The notes under the pieces were generated by a model. It saw nothing but the letters and a program-made list of their open reading frames with translations, was not told the origin of the DNA and searched no databases. The translations under genes were made by a program, and so were the position numbers. A DNA stretch of 64,000 nucleotides. Origin: Raphanus sativus. Lineage: Eukaryota; Streptophyta; Magnoliopsida; Brassicales; Brassicaceae. Where the stretch lies: contig NC_079512.1 in assembly GCF_000801105.2 (NCBI RefSeq), positions 26,429,848-26,493,847 on the forward strand, read 5' to 3'. Below, one piece after another: positions 49,417 to 60,332 of the stretch; positions within the stretch are counted from its first letter, which is position 1; every line of letters starts with the position of its first letter.

Positions 49417-50249
49417 CTAAGAAAGATCAGAGAGCGCCTTGTCGATATCCCCTGCGTGGTCCCGGAGAGTGTTCCACTGTAAGAACACATTTAAGTGTCA
49501 ACACTAGTAGATAACAACAGAGAGCAAAAGACTTGTGGTAGTCATAAAAATAAGGGAGATTGATGTTAGTTACCTGATCGACGCTTAGAGAGATACCTGC
49601 AACATTATAACAAACTTTGTCAATGTCAACACGTGACAGAACAAACTAATTTTAGCTGATTCACAGAGAGACAGGCTTAGGAAATTGCAAATATTTTTGT
49701 CAACCATTCTTATGTTGTGCATAATACAGTAGAAACTTAACAAAACAGTAAAGAAAACTAAGAGATGAGCAAAAACACATTCTTGTGAGAACAAGAACAA
49801 GAGGAAGTAAACTCATAGGGAAAGAAGAAAAGAGTTCACCTTTCTTGCCGGGAAGAGTTTTGCCGTCCTTGACATAGAACTCACGAATGTCAATCCAAAT
49901 CTTGCCGTTCCAGTTCCTCACAGAGACTCTCCTATTCTTAGATATCTGAATTCAATACCCACCCAAACAAGCTATAATATCATCATAAACCCTAATTTGA
50001 TTGGACCCTTAACTTTTGAGCAAAACACCAATCAGGACTTAATCGAAACCCTTAAGTATCAGAGTCATTAGAGTAGAAACGAGACTGAAACGTTACAGAG
50101 AGAGAGAGACTAACAGTGCAGACGACGATGTCGTCAGCCTCGTCGGAGGAGTCGGCTGGCTTTGCGACTTTCTTAGCCGGCGCGTGGGTTTCAGATTCGT
50201 CATCTGTTGCTCGGACATCATTGTCTTTTCGTTTTCCTCTCCACGACAT
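49417..50249 (-). CDS. KIWI: PC4/p15-type ssDNA-binding transcriptional coactivator KIWI
   Basis: Four exons, 50249-50115, 49945-49840, 49596-49574 (a 23-nt micro-exon) and 49476-49417; 324 nt, 107 residues. Starts MSWRGKRKDNDVRATDDESE. The acidic/basic N-terminal tail is followed by the PC4 fold: ISKNRRVSVRNWNGKIWIDI, REFYVKDGKTLPGKKGISLS and VDQWNTLRDHAGDIDKAL. It binds single-stranded DNA and assists RNA polymerase II transcription; plant KIWI pairs with KELP. In-frame GTG and other codons upstream of the chosen ATG would add only a few residues. Divergent from the next gene. Confidence 0.95.
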
Positions 50250-51206
50250 GTTCTCTACCAAATGACCTGTACAAAAATCTTCTCTTCAGACCAAAGTGAA
50301 CTAGGACTCACGAAAATCCTAGAAAAGAACAAAATTACGAAAGGAGAGAGAGAGAGAGACCTGGTCGTTACGCTGCAGCGGTAGAGAAAGGTCTCTTGTC
50401 CTAGACTCTTGAGATTCTTTTTACAGAGACTGAATGAAAGTGAAACGACAAGGTTTCTTGGTCGCGTATTTATATAACGCGTTTACGGATCACGCGCTGT
50501 TGTAGCGAGTGTGGTAAAACTAGATGTAAAAATCGAAACCAAACCGTGTTATACTCGGTTTTAACTTAAACCAAAGAAAAAAACCCATAAATCAAACTAA
50601 ACCGATACGGATCCAACAAAGTAGCATCCTCTACCAATCTCTCGATCTGGTGAGGGTTTAAGCATCGATGGCTCTCTCAGAGCTTCTTCACTAGGGAAAA
50701 TCATCATCATCGGCGACTTTGTCAACGCTTCTTCTAACTCCAGGTAACTTAGTTTATGTTTTTTTTTCAATTGCTGAAAGAGATAAGATCCTGTTTATGA
50801 TTTTGAAGAAATGAAATTCCTTTCGTGATTTATCTCTCTTCCTATTAGCCATACATCCCCTAGATGCATAGAAACTGTTTGTGCAAATGCGTCAGAGATT
50901 GTTGCTCTGCGTATAATTTTCATAGATCTCGCCAGCCAATTTGGTTTTCAGGGCGGCTTGTGCAAAGTTTATCGATGTCGTCCCTCTTTTGGTTGCATCT
51001 TTCTCCAAATCCTAAGAAACTGTTGATCCCAAGCCGTGTTGATTGCTTTTTAGATCACTTAGAGTGAATCTTTTAGATTGTTTTTTTTTTCTCAGATGAT
51101 CTTAGTTTAGTTCACTTCATAAACTCAATGTAGATCCTTTACATTTTTTTCTCTCTGCTTTGTTTGGCTTCAGATTCTAGTCAGAAGCTGAGTTTTGTGA
51201 CTTGAG
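50250..51206. promoter_or_regulatory. Divergent promoter and spliced 5' UTR of the 114-aa membrane protein gene
   Basis: KIWI 5' UTR to the left (about 50250-50400). On the right a leader probably starts near 50620. It has a short upstream ORF, MALSELLH (50668-50694), then a donor CCAG|GTAACTT near 50742 and an acceptor TTCAG near 51174, just before the coding exon. The intron holds only T-rich sequence and chance frames. Confidence 0.45.
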
Positions 51207-51551
51207 ATGGCGACTACGGAGCAGAGCGGGATAGAAAACCAGGAAGTCCAACCAAACCAAGTGGCTCCTGGTTTTGTAGGAGCAATTGAAGAAAAGTACA
51301 AGAAACTGAGAGATCACGCTGAAGCTTATCCATATGTTTGGGGTTCTTACACTGTTGTCTACGGCGGTCTTTTCCTTTGGACTGCTTATCGATGGAGGAA
51401 GCTGAGGAGAACCGAGGATCGAGTTCGTGGCCTTCAGACCAAACTTAGGAAACTCGTCCAAGACGAACAAGCTACTGCGGTAACAGCTTCTAAATCTGCT
51501 CAATCACTGGACAAGTCTTCTTCTGTTTCTGACAAGACATCACTGCCTTGA
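51207..51551 (+). CDS. Small single-pass membrane protein, 114 aa
   Basis: A single-exon frame MATTEQSGIENQEVQPNQVA to TGA. Residues about 44-62 (VWGSYTVVYGGLFLWTAY) form one membrane helix, followed by basic RWRKLRRTEDR and an amphipathic, possibly coiled-coil helix (RVRGLQTKLRKLVQDEQAT); the end is Ser/Thr/Lys-rich. Similar unannotated plant proteins lie between KIWI and the pectate-lyase-like gene in Arabidopsis (At5g09270, from memory). Function unknown. The basic flank suggests the C-terminus faces the cytosol. Confidence 0.75.
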   Translation: MATTEQSGIENQEVQPNQVAPGFVGAIEEKYKKLRDHAEAYPYVWGSYTVVYGGLFLWTAYRWRKLRRTEDRVRGLQTKLRKLVQDEQATAVTASKSAQSLDKSSSVSDKTSLP

Positions 51552-52104
51552 TTAGTTACTAGTTTTATAATTAAACCCCCATCCTCTCTGTTAGACTTAT
51601 GACGAGGTTAAATCTGTTTTGTAACAGTGCTTTTGTTATTTACTCGCATAGGCTTTTTATATAAAGTCAAATTCATGTACATGAATGAAGAAGAGAATGC
51701 GCTGAAATGTTGAAGTGCGAAAAAAATAATGTTGAACCTTTATCTTGATTGGTTACTAGTTTTACAATCAAGCTTCCGGTGTATTTAAAAAAATCTAGAG
51801 GTGGATTGGAATAATTCTATCTCTAACTACTAATATAGAGGTAAAATAGCAATAGGTTGGACATGATCTTAGACTCTTATTAGTAGACGGAAGCTCGATA
51901 AGGTGAAGCGTTTTGCCTCAAATTGTTTGCATTTTGTGTTCCAACTGAATCAACATTGTTATGTTTATTTAAACTTGTTTATTTATCTGTATATATCGTT
52001 CTTAAAAGGTTACGTATACATATAGGTGTATTCATGAATGACAAAAACAAGAAAACGCTGAAATGTTAGAAACGCTAAAAAGTGTCATTTTAAGCGGTGT
52101 TGTT
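51552..52104. other. Convergent 3' region
   Basis: 3' UTR of the small membrane protein and spacer. A diverged duplication is visible: TTGATT(A/G)GTTACTAGTTTTA at about 51549 and 51745, and CATG(T)AATGA(A/C)..AAGA..AACGCTGAAATGTT(G/A)A at about 51675 and 52032. No gene. Confidence 0.45.
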
Positions 52105-53403
52105 CTAACAGACGGAGTTTCTGGTACAGTGTAACGCTCCAGCTGAAGAAGTGAGTTCTTTAACGGTCTTAGCGTTCGCTACTGTGAACCTCTGAGATGG
52201 GCCATAATTGGGCCGGGCTTTTCCAATACCTTTCCCTAGGCCGAAACAAGCTCCGTTCTCGAAATAATCATTCACCGAGTAGAATTTCCATTGCATTTGA
52301 TCACCTTGGCTACGTTTCTTCCAAGTTATCTACAACCAAGTACACAAACAAATTGTAAACGTTAGATGAGAAGAAAATGCGTTTTGCGTTTCATATTTCG
52401 AGTGGCAGCTTGATACGCACCTCTTTGCGTCCAGATTTTGGTGCGACGAAATAGTTTGATTCGCTCTTCACGCGAGGGCTCATGCTTCCTCCAATAGCGT
52501 ATTGGGTCCATCCTTGGTAATAGTTATTCGCAACATGAGCATATCCATATCTCACTCTGCGTGTTTCACATAATCCATCAATATAACAAATTAAAACTAA
52601 ATGTAAAAATGGTTACAAATAAATTACCTTGGCATTCTCTGGTTGCAATTAGGACCAAAGTGATTAAACACAACAGTGACTCTCATATCTTTGTCTCTTA
52701 CATAGCCATCATCATGTCCAAGAAGCATGACCTTGTCCTGGTTCCTAAACCAGTTGTTGGAAACCGTGACGTCAGTACTCCCTCTTGTGACGTCTAATAG
52801 ACCGTCTTCGCAATCATATAACGTGTTGTGGTCGATCCACACTTTCTTAGCCGTGACTAGCCTAATCGCATCCCCATCCACTTGTCCAAGCTGAATGATC
52901 TTTGAGTCTGGTCCCATCACCGAGCTCGGTGCATGAGCTTTACAATCATGGATTTTGAGTCCGTGAATGATCACATCGGTGGCTTTGTAGACTATGAGAC
53001 AAGCGGGACCGGAGAGATGAACGCTAACACCGCGACCATCGAGTGTCGTGAAGCTGCTGATTAGTAGCGGTTTGTGAAGTTTGATCTTCATGTTTCTTTT
53101 GAACGTGATCCATTTTTTGCCTTTGATGAGCGTTGCTCCGTATCTTAGGGTTCCTGGTTTAGGGTTTAGAGGATCATCAGAAGGGTCGGTTACTTTGTAT
53201 TGTGTGACTCCTTTGCCGATGTTTCCGGTCATCTTTCCTGCGAACCCGACAGAACACCGAGCCAGCTGATTACGGGTTTTACGCCAATGCGGGTTTGGTC
53301 TCCAACATTTGTCCATTACATTTAGTTCCGTGGAATCCAAGACATTTGCCACAAACAAAACGATGAAGACTTGAATCAACGTTAGGGCCAAGAACCTTAC
53401 CAT
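52105..53403 (-). CDS. Pectate lyase-like protein (PL1 family)
   Basis: Three exons, 53403-52628, 52556-52421 and 52329-52105; 1137 nt, 378 residues. ATG at 53403 gives a signal peptide (MVRFLALTLIQVFIVLFVAN); an upstream extension has no ATG. Then CWRPNPHWRKTRNQLARCSV GFAG, the plant pectate lyase N-terminal block, LRYGATLIKGKKWITFKRNM, TTLDGRGVSVHLSGPACL, the Ca-binding DCEDGLLDVTRGST, SNNWFRNQDKVMLLGHDD, and the catalytic-Arg region FGPNCNQRMPRVRYGYAH with VANNYY. The enzyme cleaves de-esterified homogalacturonan by beta-elimination in the cell wall. Core residues are kept, so activity is likely. Corresponds to the Arabidopsis pectate-lyase-like gene near KIWI (At5g09280). Confidence 0.92.
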
Positions 53404-53944
53404 GATTCTTGATTTGAGATGTGAATCAAGATTGAAGAATAAGTTGAGATTTATGTTTACTGGCACTGTATTATTTTATTTTTTGAAGAAATGAGATCAG
53501 TAGATGGAGTTTATATACGCGAGAGATCGAGTTTGTTTCTTAGTAACCAAAAGAAAAGGTTTTTATTTTCTATTTAGTGTGAGTTCATGAAGAACTAGAG
53601 AAGTTGTAAGTTGTAACAACTTGAAGCAACTTTCTAAAAGTACCAAGGAAATACAGTAAAACTGTTTTTTCTAATAAACCAGTATATTTCTTAGCTTGCT
53701 ATATTTAGCATTTAGTGCAACTTTTTTGATGATTTGTCATAGTTAATTCGATAAAAGAAATAAATATGGGCAAACCAAGAACAGCAAAATCATAATGTCA
53801 TGATTTTAGAAAAATGAGAATCCAAAGTAGCAGAGACTGCTGATAATGGAGGATTTGGGACATAAAAGAGATGATGAAAAGTACGAACTAAAAGAAAACT
53901 TTTAGAAATATATACAAGGGTGATCATTGTTCAATGGTCTCTCT
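53404..53944. other. Pectate-lyase promoter and NAC 3' UTR
   Basis: AT-rich. The pectate-lyase-like gene's promoter lies just right of 53403 (TATATA near 53511-53517 on the plus strand). The NAC 3' UTR is at the right end. No gene seen. Confidence 0.45.
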
Positions 53945-55603
53945 TCAATGCTTCTGTTGATTTGTGAAGACAAGCATTTCAGACATGGGAGTGGACCGAA
54001 ATGGCTGAGGAGAATTCTTGGTTTCAAACCTCTTTTTCATGTCTGGTCCTTGTCCCATGGAAGCAGAGAAGCCATAAGGATCCTCATCATTAGCAGCAGT
54101 GGAGAAATCAAACTGGCCTTGATGGCTCAGATAAGAGTCACTGACATTACCAATCTGAGGTGGTGCTAATGGAGCGGTGAGATCTTGTAGATCCAAGTAT
54201 AGCTCCGAGTTTTCAATTAGGTCGTAAGAGGGTGTCCTTGGCACGCTGGTGTGCTGCATATTGCTGAACTCTGGTAGTTCGCTGAATATGTCTTCTCCTT
54301 CTCCTAAGCAGATTGGAGCCGAGACATTGGGATCATGTCTCATCTGTAAAATGATAAACTATGAGGGACATGTACAGACACATCAAGAATTTATACAATT
54401 TAATCAAGAGGCGTAAAGATTCTTTTTGTTAAATAGAAAAGAAGCTTTTATTTAATGTTAACCAAGTTCCAATACCCACTAAGTTCATATATTATGGCTT
54501 AAGAAAAAGAAAAATGATGCCGAGCGCCTACCTCAGTGTTGTTGAACTCAGAGAAACGGAAGTACTCATCCTCATCAACAAATAAATCCAGTAGCATTGA
54601 ATATAGGTCATCATCGTTGTTAGGAGCTTCAAGGGTCGGTGGTGCCAGAGAGGCAATGCTGTTAGAATCAAGAAGTGGTGCAGCAGCAGACAGAGGAGTG
54701 TTAGCCGCATCATTCAGTTGCGGAAGATCGCTGGCAGTTGTTGTAGCTTGTAGGAAGTCAGAGACGCACGATTCAGCTATCATGCCAACAAAACAATCCT
54801 TATTAGGGACATGCGAGGAGGACGCCACAACAAGACTGGTTTCTCCGTGAAGAACTGCCGGAGCGTTGGTAGCAGGAACACCAGTATCATGTTCCTCATC
54901 GCTCCAGTCCTCATCCTTATACGGAGCTCCGTACTGCGCTCCATTTCTAGGTCCCGGTCCATCTTTCTTGAATAGAACACACAGCACATAAGTATCCTGC
55001 AGACCAAAACAAAGAAACAATGATATAAAAGCTTTACATGAAATGGAAGAAGTTGAAATTACAAAGCCATTTTAAATAAGTATAATACCTGAGGAACATT
55101 CTTCTGTGTCAGAACCTTGTCTTCAAGCCTGTACTCATGCATAACCCAATCAGTCCGCTCCCCACGAGGTGACTTACCAAAATGATAAACCAGAGTCTTA
55201 ATCTTTCCCGCAACTTCCCCATTGCACAGAACATCTCTCTCCTTCCCTGTGGTCTTCCAGTAACCACAGGCAGTAGCACGGTTTGCCCTAACTCCAGTTG
55301 AATATTTCTTTTCCCTTGGGCAGAAGAAGTGCCACTTCAGATCCCCACTCTTTATATACGACTTATCTGTAAAGACAGACTCGTAAGACAGAGAAAATAA
55401 CTGAAACTTTTCATAACAAAACAAGAAGGGGTTTAGAAATGAGTACCAGGTAAATCAGAGGGTTCGAACTTGTAAATGTCGAGCTCAGCAATTGCATCAA
55501 CGAGGAGCTTTTTCCCCAACACCTTCCTCTTCAAGTAGTATCTCACGAGCTCGACATCAGTGGGGTGAAACCGGAATCCAGGAGCCAGCTGAGTTTTCCC
55601 CAT
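53945..55603 (-). CDS. NAC082: NAC transcription factor, ANAC082/VNI1-like
   Basis: Four exons, 55603-55447, 55366-55089, 54996-54532 and 54343-53945; 1299 nt, 432 residues. NAC subdomains: [20 protein letters not shown] (A), [20 protein letters not shown] (B), [20 protein letters not shown] (C), [18 protein letters not shown] and [20 protein letters not shown] (D), then [15 protein letters not shown] and [15 protein letters not shown] (E). The long acidic C-terminus ([25 protein letters not shown]) fits a regulatory region. ANAC082 mediates the nucleolar/ribosomal stress response. The 5' leader carries an 18-codon upstream ORF at 55841-55785. Gene order agrees with Arabidopsis At5g09330. Confidence 0.93.
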
Positions 55604-55784
55604 TGGGAGAGAGATCCAAAGGGGAAAACTTTGCACTATTGGTGACTGTTTCTTCAAGTTTACAGTAATAGAGACCAGCAAAAGCGAATACTTTGTAACC
55701 AAATCAAACAGAAAATTGCAGAGAAGCTAAGAAGAAAAGAGAAGAGAGAGAGAAAGAGAGAGAAAAGAGGGTGAGAGAGAAGGA

Positions 55785-55841
55785 CTAAGTCCAGTGCCTG
55801 AACAAGATGATATGAAAGCACCACAACCTCCCCCTGCTCAT
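55785..55841 (-). promoter_or_regulatory. Upstream ORF in the NAC082 leader
   Basis: Minus-strand ORF of 18 codons, MSRGRLWCFHIILFRHWT then TAG, 180 bp before the NAC start. Arabidopsis ANAC082 is known to carry a conserved-peptide upstream ORF that stalls ribosomes and limits main ORF translation; length and position fit. Between it and the main ATG is a pyrimidine-rich (minus strand) leader. Confidence 0.65.
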
Positions 55842-57346
55842 GTAACCACAGGCGCACCAAAGAAAAGATGGGTTCTTCTTGCAGAGATCAACAGACATCT
55901 GGTGTGCAACTCAAAGCCTGTTGTTAAGACATTGAACAGACCAAATACAAAAAAGACTTGAACTTTACAACCAATTTAGATACTGAGAACACACAGCTGA
56001 TGTAATAAAGACAAATCATCAAACCCAGAAAGAGTAAAACCCTAAAAATGAACCCTAATTTCAGAAATTACAGAAGAGAAAGAAACCCTAATTTCAGGGA
56101 TCAAAAGGGAAAGGTAACATCACAATCGAAATCGAGAACATGGCGAAAAAGAATCAGAAACATTGATTGATTCCGTACCCGGTGAGAGGAGAATACTTGA
56201 CGAGGCGGAGGAGACGATCGGCGCAAGGGGGAAGCGAGTGAGAGAGAGAGTCAAAGAGAGTGGCGTGAAAGAGAAGCCATAAGTGAAGAGAGGTTTGTTT
56301 ATTGGTCTTGTTAGGGTTTATATACGACGGAGCTCGTTTACTAAATGAGTGGTGGGCCCATTTTCAATCAGGCCTCTACTGACTTACAAGGCCGTGAATT
56401 GCCTTACTTTTTACTTTTAACGTCAAATAATTGTTGAAAACAAATAATTGTAATTTTCATAAAATTTCTCTTTTTTTTTCTTTTTTTTTTTTGAAACTGG
56501 AATTTCTCTTTTCTCTCGTTTCTGATTTAGTAATTTTCTCTATACTGATACAAAATTTAACCTATGTTGAAAGATAGATATAATAAACTTCTTTACAGAA
56601 ACGGTGATATATTCTGCACATGTAGTTTAGAATTAAAGTTTTGAAATTTTATATATGTTAGTCCCGTTTGAACTTTAAATAATAGTTAAGAACAAAGTTA
56701 TATATCTTTTCTAACCTCAGATCATAAATTTAATCAGTAAAATGTTTTGAATATATGTACTGTAATATGTTATAGGTTTGTTTTAGTTTTCTACATTTGT
56801 GGCAGACATTTTTAAATATAATTTTATCTGTTCAAAACAATTATTAATATATTTATGATGTGTATAATATAATTCTACAGTTTGGCCTAGTTGAATAATT
56901 AATATGCATTGAAAATAGTTAATTATTATCTTTGAATTGACTATCAAAAAAAATATCTTTGAATTTTTTACCGAATTAAAACCAACCAGTTTTTGACCCA
57001 AAAATAACCAACAGTTTATATCACGTTGTGAGCTGCAAATCTATTACGAATTCCGGTTATAAATTAAACCGGGTTATATTGGTCATGTTTTCCTTCCTCT
57101 CTAGATCTGCCTCATATTTTGTTTGAGATTTTGTTAGATGATCCAGTGTGTCTAATTGTGATCCAATGTAACACAATCTTATAAATAATAACCGCTCAAT
57201 TCAAATAAATAAAAACAACAAATGCGTGACAGAGCACACATTAAAACCAAGTCTTGATAATGTCATAGCTAAAAATAAGCTGTAGAACTCCATAGTTACT
57301 CACAAGATAAAAGCCAACTCTCAACTAAAGAAAAGGTATAGGGGTG
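55842..57346. other. NAC082 5' UTR/promoter and spacer
   Basis: The NAC leader extends rightwards to about 56290, with a probable UTR intron (CGGGTACG donor on the minus strand near 56180 and an acceptor near 55985). A TATA-like TATATACGACGG lies at 56319-56330 near CCCTAACAAG-type telo-box sequence. From 56380 to 57300 the DNA is AT-rich and featureless. The LTPG 3' UTR is at the right end. Confidence 0.45.
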
Positions 57347-58546
57347 TTAGATACGAGCGAACAATATGACCAATGCGCCGCTGATTGCAAATGACAAGAC
57401 AGATATTGAAGATCCATGGTTACTATGAGATGGGCTTGGAGCTGGAGCAGTGCTCAAACCTGGTCCCAATCCTTTTGATGGTCCAGCTGCAGGAACTGGA
57501 GCTGTTACAAAAAGAAGTTAGTAGACGAAAGTCAAAACACATATATAATAAAGGTTGATACATCTACAGGCATGATTATTTGATTGTTTCTGGTTCATTT
57601 CATTGTTTCTTTCTTTTGTCACTTGTCAAAAACGGTATGATTTTGGTCATAGCTTAGCTCGTAACTAATAAAATGTATTTTAAAAAGGCCATTTTTATCA
57701 TAATGGCTATTGACATTAAAATTCCCCTACTTTATTATAATAATAACGCCAATCAAAACATTTTTAACGCAAAGAAGTCCAAAGATCCAAAGCATAAAAA
57801 TCAGAAAATTCACAGACCATGAAAATTACAATGGTGAAGAATAAGAAATTTGATCATTTATACAAAAGTAAATATTTTCAGATGGCATGCAAAAAAAAAC
57901 AAAGAAACTAAAGAATGATTTACAATAAAATCAACAAAGGGAAAGAGAATATACCTGGCGCACTAGCAGGAGGTTTAGTAGACGCTGCAACAACAACACA
58001 ACAAAAGATCTGTTAAAGGAGATCAAAAAATCTAACAAAAATATTTTATATAGAAACAACAACAACAAAAAGATCACTGTTAGAAGAGAGCAAGAGATTT
58101 AACCTAATATTATATACAATATAACAACAACAACAACAACAGCTAAAGATCTAATCTAATATTGTTATATACAAGAACAACTACAAAAGATCGTCTGCGA
58201 GATGATGAAGAAAAATCTCACATGAACAAGCAGACATCGGAGGGGCGTTAAGTTTGCAAGCAGCGGGAAGAGTAGCGGCTTTAGTGGTGTTCAGAGTGAT
58301 TCCAAAGGCGCCACTGCTCTTCAACCCTTCGCACAGACATTCAGCTTTCGTTTCGAGCACGGTTTTGAGAACGGAGCAGCACTCGGTCGCGGGTTTATCC
58401 AGTTGGCTCCCGATCATCACGAAAGGCAAACATTTCGCCATGGTTGGGATCACGGCGGAGCACTCGACGGTGTTTCCGTTAACAGAAAGAGAGGAAACAG
58501 AGAGGAAGAGGAGGAGGAGAGGAAACGAGGCGGAGAATACGGCCAT
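57347..58546 (-). CDS. GPI-anchored non-specific lipid transfer protein (LTPG)
   Basis: Three exons, 58546-58222, 57984-57955 (30 nt) and 57501-57347; 510 nt, 169 residues. Signal peptide MAVFSASFPLLLLFLSVSSL, then the eight-cysteine LTP fold: C in VECSAV, MAKCLPF, ECCSVL, ECLCEGL, PAACKL and MSACS. A Pro/Ala/Ser linker (TKPPASAP, APVPAAGPSKG, APAPSPSHS) leads to a small-residue site and a hydrophobic tail ISVLSFAISGALVILFARI, the usual GPI signal. It would sit outside the plasma membrane and carry lipids for cuticle or wax deposition. Matches the LTP gene at the corresponding Arabidopsis position (At5g09370). The first intron carries CAA/ACA repeats at 58060-58140. Confidence 0.92.
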
Positions 58547-59312
58547 TGTTTGATTCTCTGTTGTTTTTATAACTCGTCTGATCACTAAGAGAGATGAGAA
58601 ATGTGTAAGAATATGAGAAGGAGGTGGTGGTTATTTATATAGTTCTGAGGTTAGGTCCCCCGTTAAAACGGTGTAGTTTTCGTGTACGCGTTTAGTGATT
58701 ATGGTATTCTCAATGAAATAACTTGCCATTTTAACTTGATTTGATTTTTATGTTGATCAACATTTGTCATTAAAGAGCTTAATTTTGAATAATTGATTTG
58801 TTACCTAATAAATATTGCTTTATTGGAAGAATATTGAACTAGAAACAAAGAGAAAGTCCAGAATATCTTCTTCACACGCTTTCCTTAAATTGTAGGATTT
58901 CGTTTTTCAAACTTTTAGCTGTAAAATATATACATTTTAGCTGTAAATTTACACACACAAAAAATGGCAAAACAACTAAAATATCTCAAGTATAATCTTC
59001 TATGTTTGTTTATAGAATAAGCATGAATACAACAAATCTTAAAGGAAAAAAATAAGAAGTGATTTAAGTTTTAGCTCTTTTAAGGTCAGATATGTTAAAC
59101 CAAAAAATTGATAACAAAATAAATATTAAACCAAAATTTTCAGATACTACTATGGCACTTGATATCAAAAGGTAACAAAAATCATATAAATGTGAAAAGC
59201 AAAGGGATTACATTTTCAAAAGAAAAGGGATTTACACTACTAGGATCCATCCTTTCACCCACCTTGTACTAATCTTATCACCACACAGCATAATCGCTGT
59301 TTAATCAAAGGT
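58547..59312. other. LTPG promoter and spacer
   Basis: TTATTTATATAG-type TATA on the minus strand near 58632-58643. The rest is AT-rich with no gene. Confidence 0.45.
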
Positions 59313-59741
59313 TTAGTTAACCCTGGAACAATTCCGTCGAATCTCTCCATTTAACCCTGTCTTTACCTCGATTTCACTCATCCTAGCCATTGCCCTCATA
59401 AACACCGTCTGGAACCTCTTTCCAGTTACGAACTGCTGCATCATACGGTAAATGGTCGGAACGTTCAAAAGGCTCTGATCAATCTCGAGGACTGCACTTC
59501 CATTGAGTATGTTCTTGAAAATGGAGGTGTCGAACACGAGTGGGCTTCCCATGTCTAGAGCCACGCGGCTCAAACCGTTCCCGCCCATGGGACATGACTG
59601 CTGCAAGCTCGCCAAGAACATAGGGTTGATGCTTAAACCTATGAAGCTTCCGTTGATGCTGAGTAACCTATCCGTGATTACCTTGCAAGCCGCGGTTTCA
59701 ATTGTGTGCGCTCCTGTGTTCATTAAAATTGTTGAGACCAT
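59313..59741 (-). pseudogene. Class III peroxidase, C-terminal fragment
   Basis: Leftward frame of 142 codons encoding the distal third of a secretory peroxidase: NTGAHTIETAACKVITDRLL holds the proximal haem His (usual GAHTIG; here Glu replaces Gly), then SLQQSCPMGG, VALDMGSPLVFDTSIFKNIL, AVLEIDQSLLNVPTIYRMMQ and MARMSEIEVKTGLNGEIRRN CSRVN. The signal peptide, distal His/Arg and most cysteines are absent. LLNVPTIYR replaces the normal LWNVPTTRR-type sequence. No upstream exon is visible to the right, so it is a 5'-truncated copy. Confidence 0.7.
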
Positions 59742-60332
59742 ATGTTGTTGTTTTATTTAAATAACTTTATCAGTGATGATATGCATTTGCAAACAGTGTC
59801 GGGCTAACATTATTTTTAATTATTTTTCATAACACTCTATACTCAAATAGAAGTCTATGTGACTATGTCCTTATTCTTAAGAATAATGCATAAATTTATA
59901 TAATTTTTCTTATAATGTACTTCACATTACTAAAACTATCGCATCGTGATGACTGTTTTTTTTTTGTCTATGCTATAGACCGGATCTGATTGTAAAATAT
60001 CAAAAACAATTGTAACTTGAGACTATTTTAGAGATTATTGGTATGCAACGATATTCTGAGTCTGTCTTCAAATGAACAACGAAATCATGATAAATAGTGT
60101 AATTTGTTCTGTAGTAAGATAAGAATTATATATAATATTACAAAATACAACAAACGTCGACTATATTCACCTGCTAAAAGATTACTCATAATCAGAAGAA
60201 TAATGTACATTTTTACCACAACTTTTTATCTCAGCAAATAACAACATCACTGATACAGTTTTACAACAATTCTAGAGAGGATCCATTACATAATGAAACA
60301 CTTTTATCACCGAACCCCGCGCTTGCGCGGGG
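59742..60332. other. Spacer with a Helitron-like hairpin at the right edge
   Basis: AT-rich. At 60312-60332, ACCCCGCGCTTGCGCGGGGT is a GC hairpin of the kind near crucifer Helitron ends; the next element starts inside or right after it. No gene seen. Confidence 0.4.
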
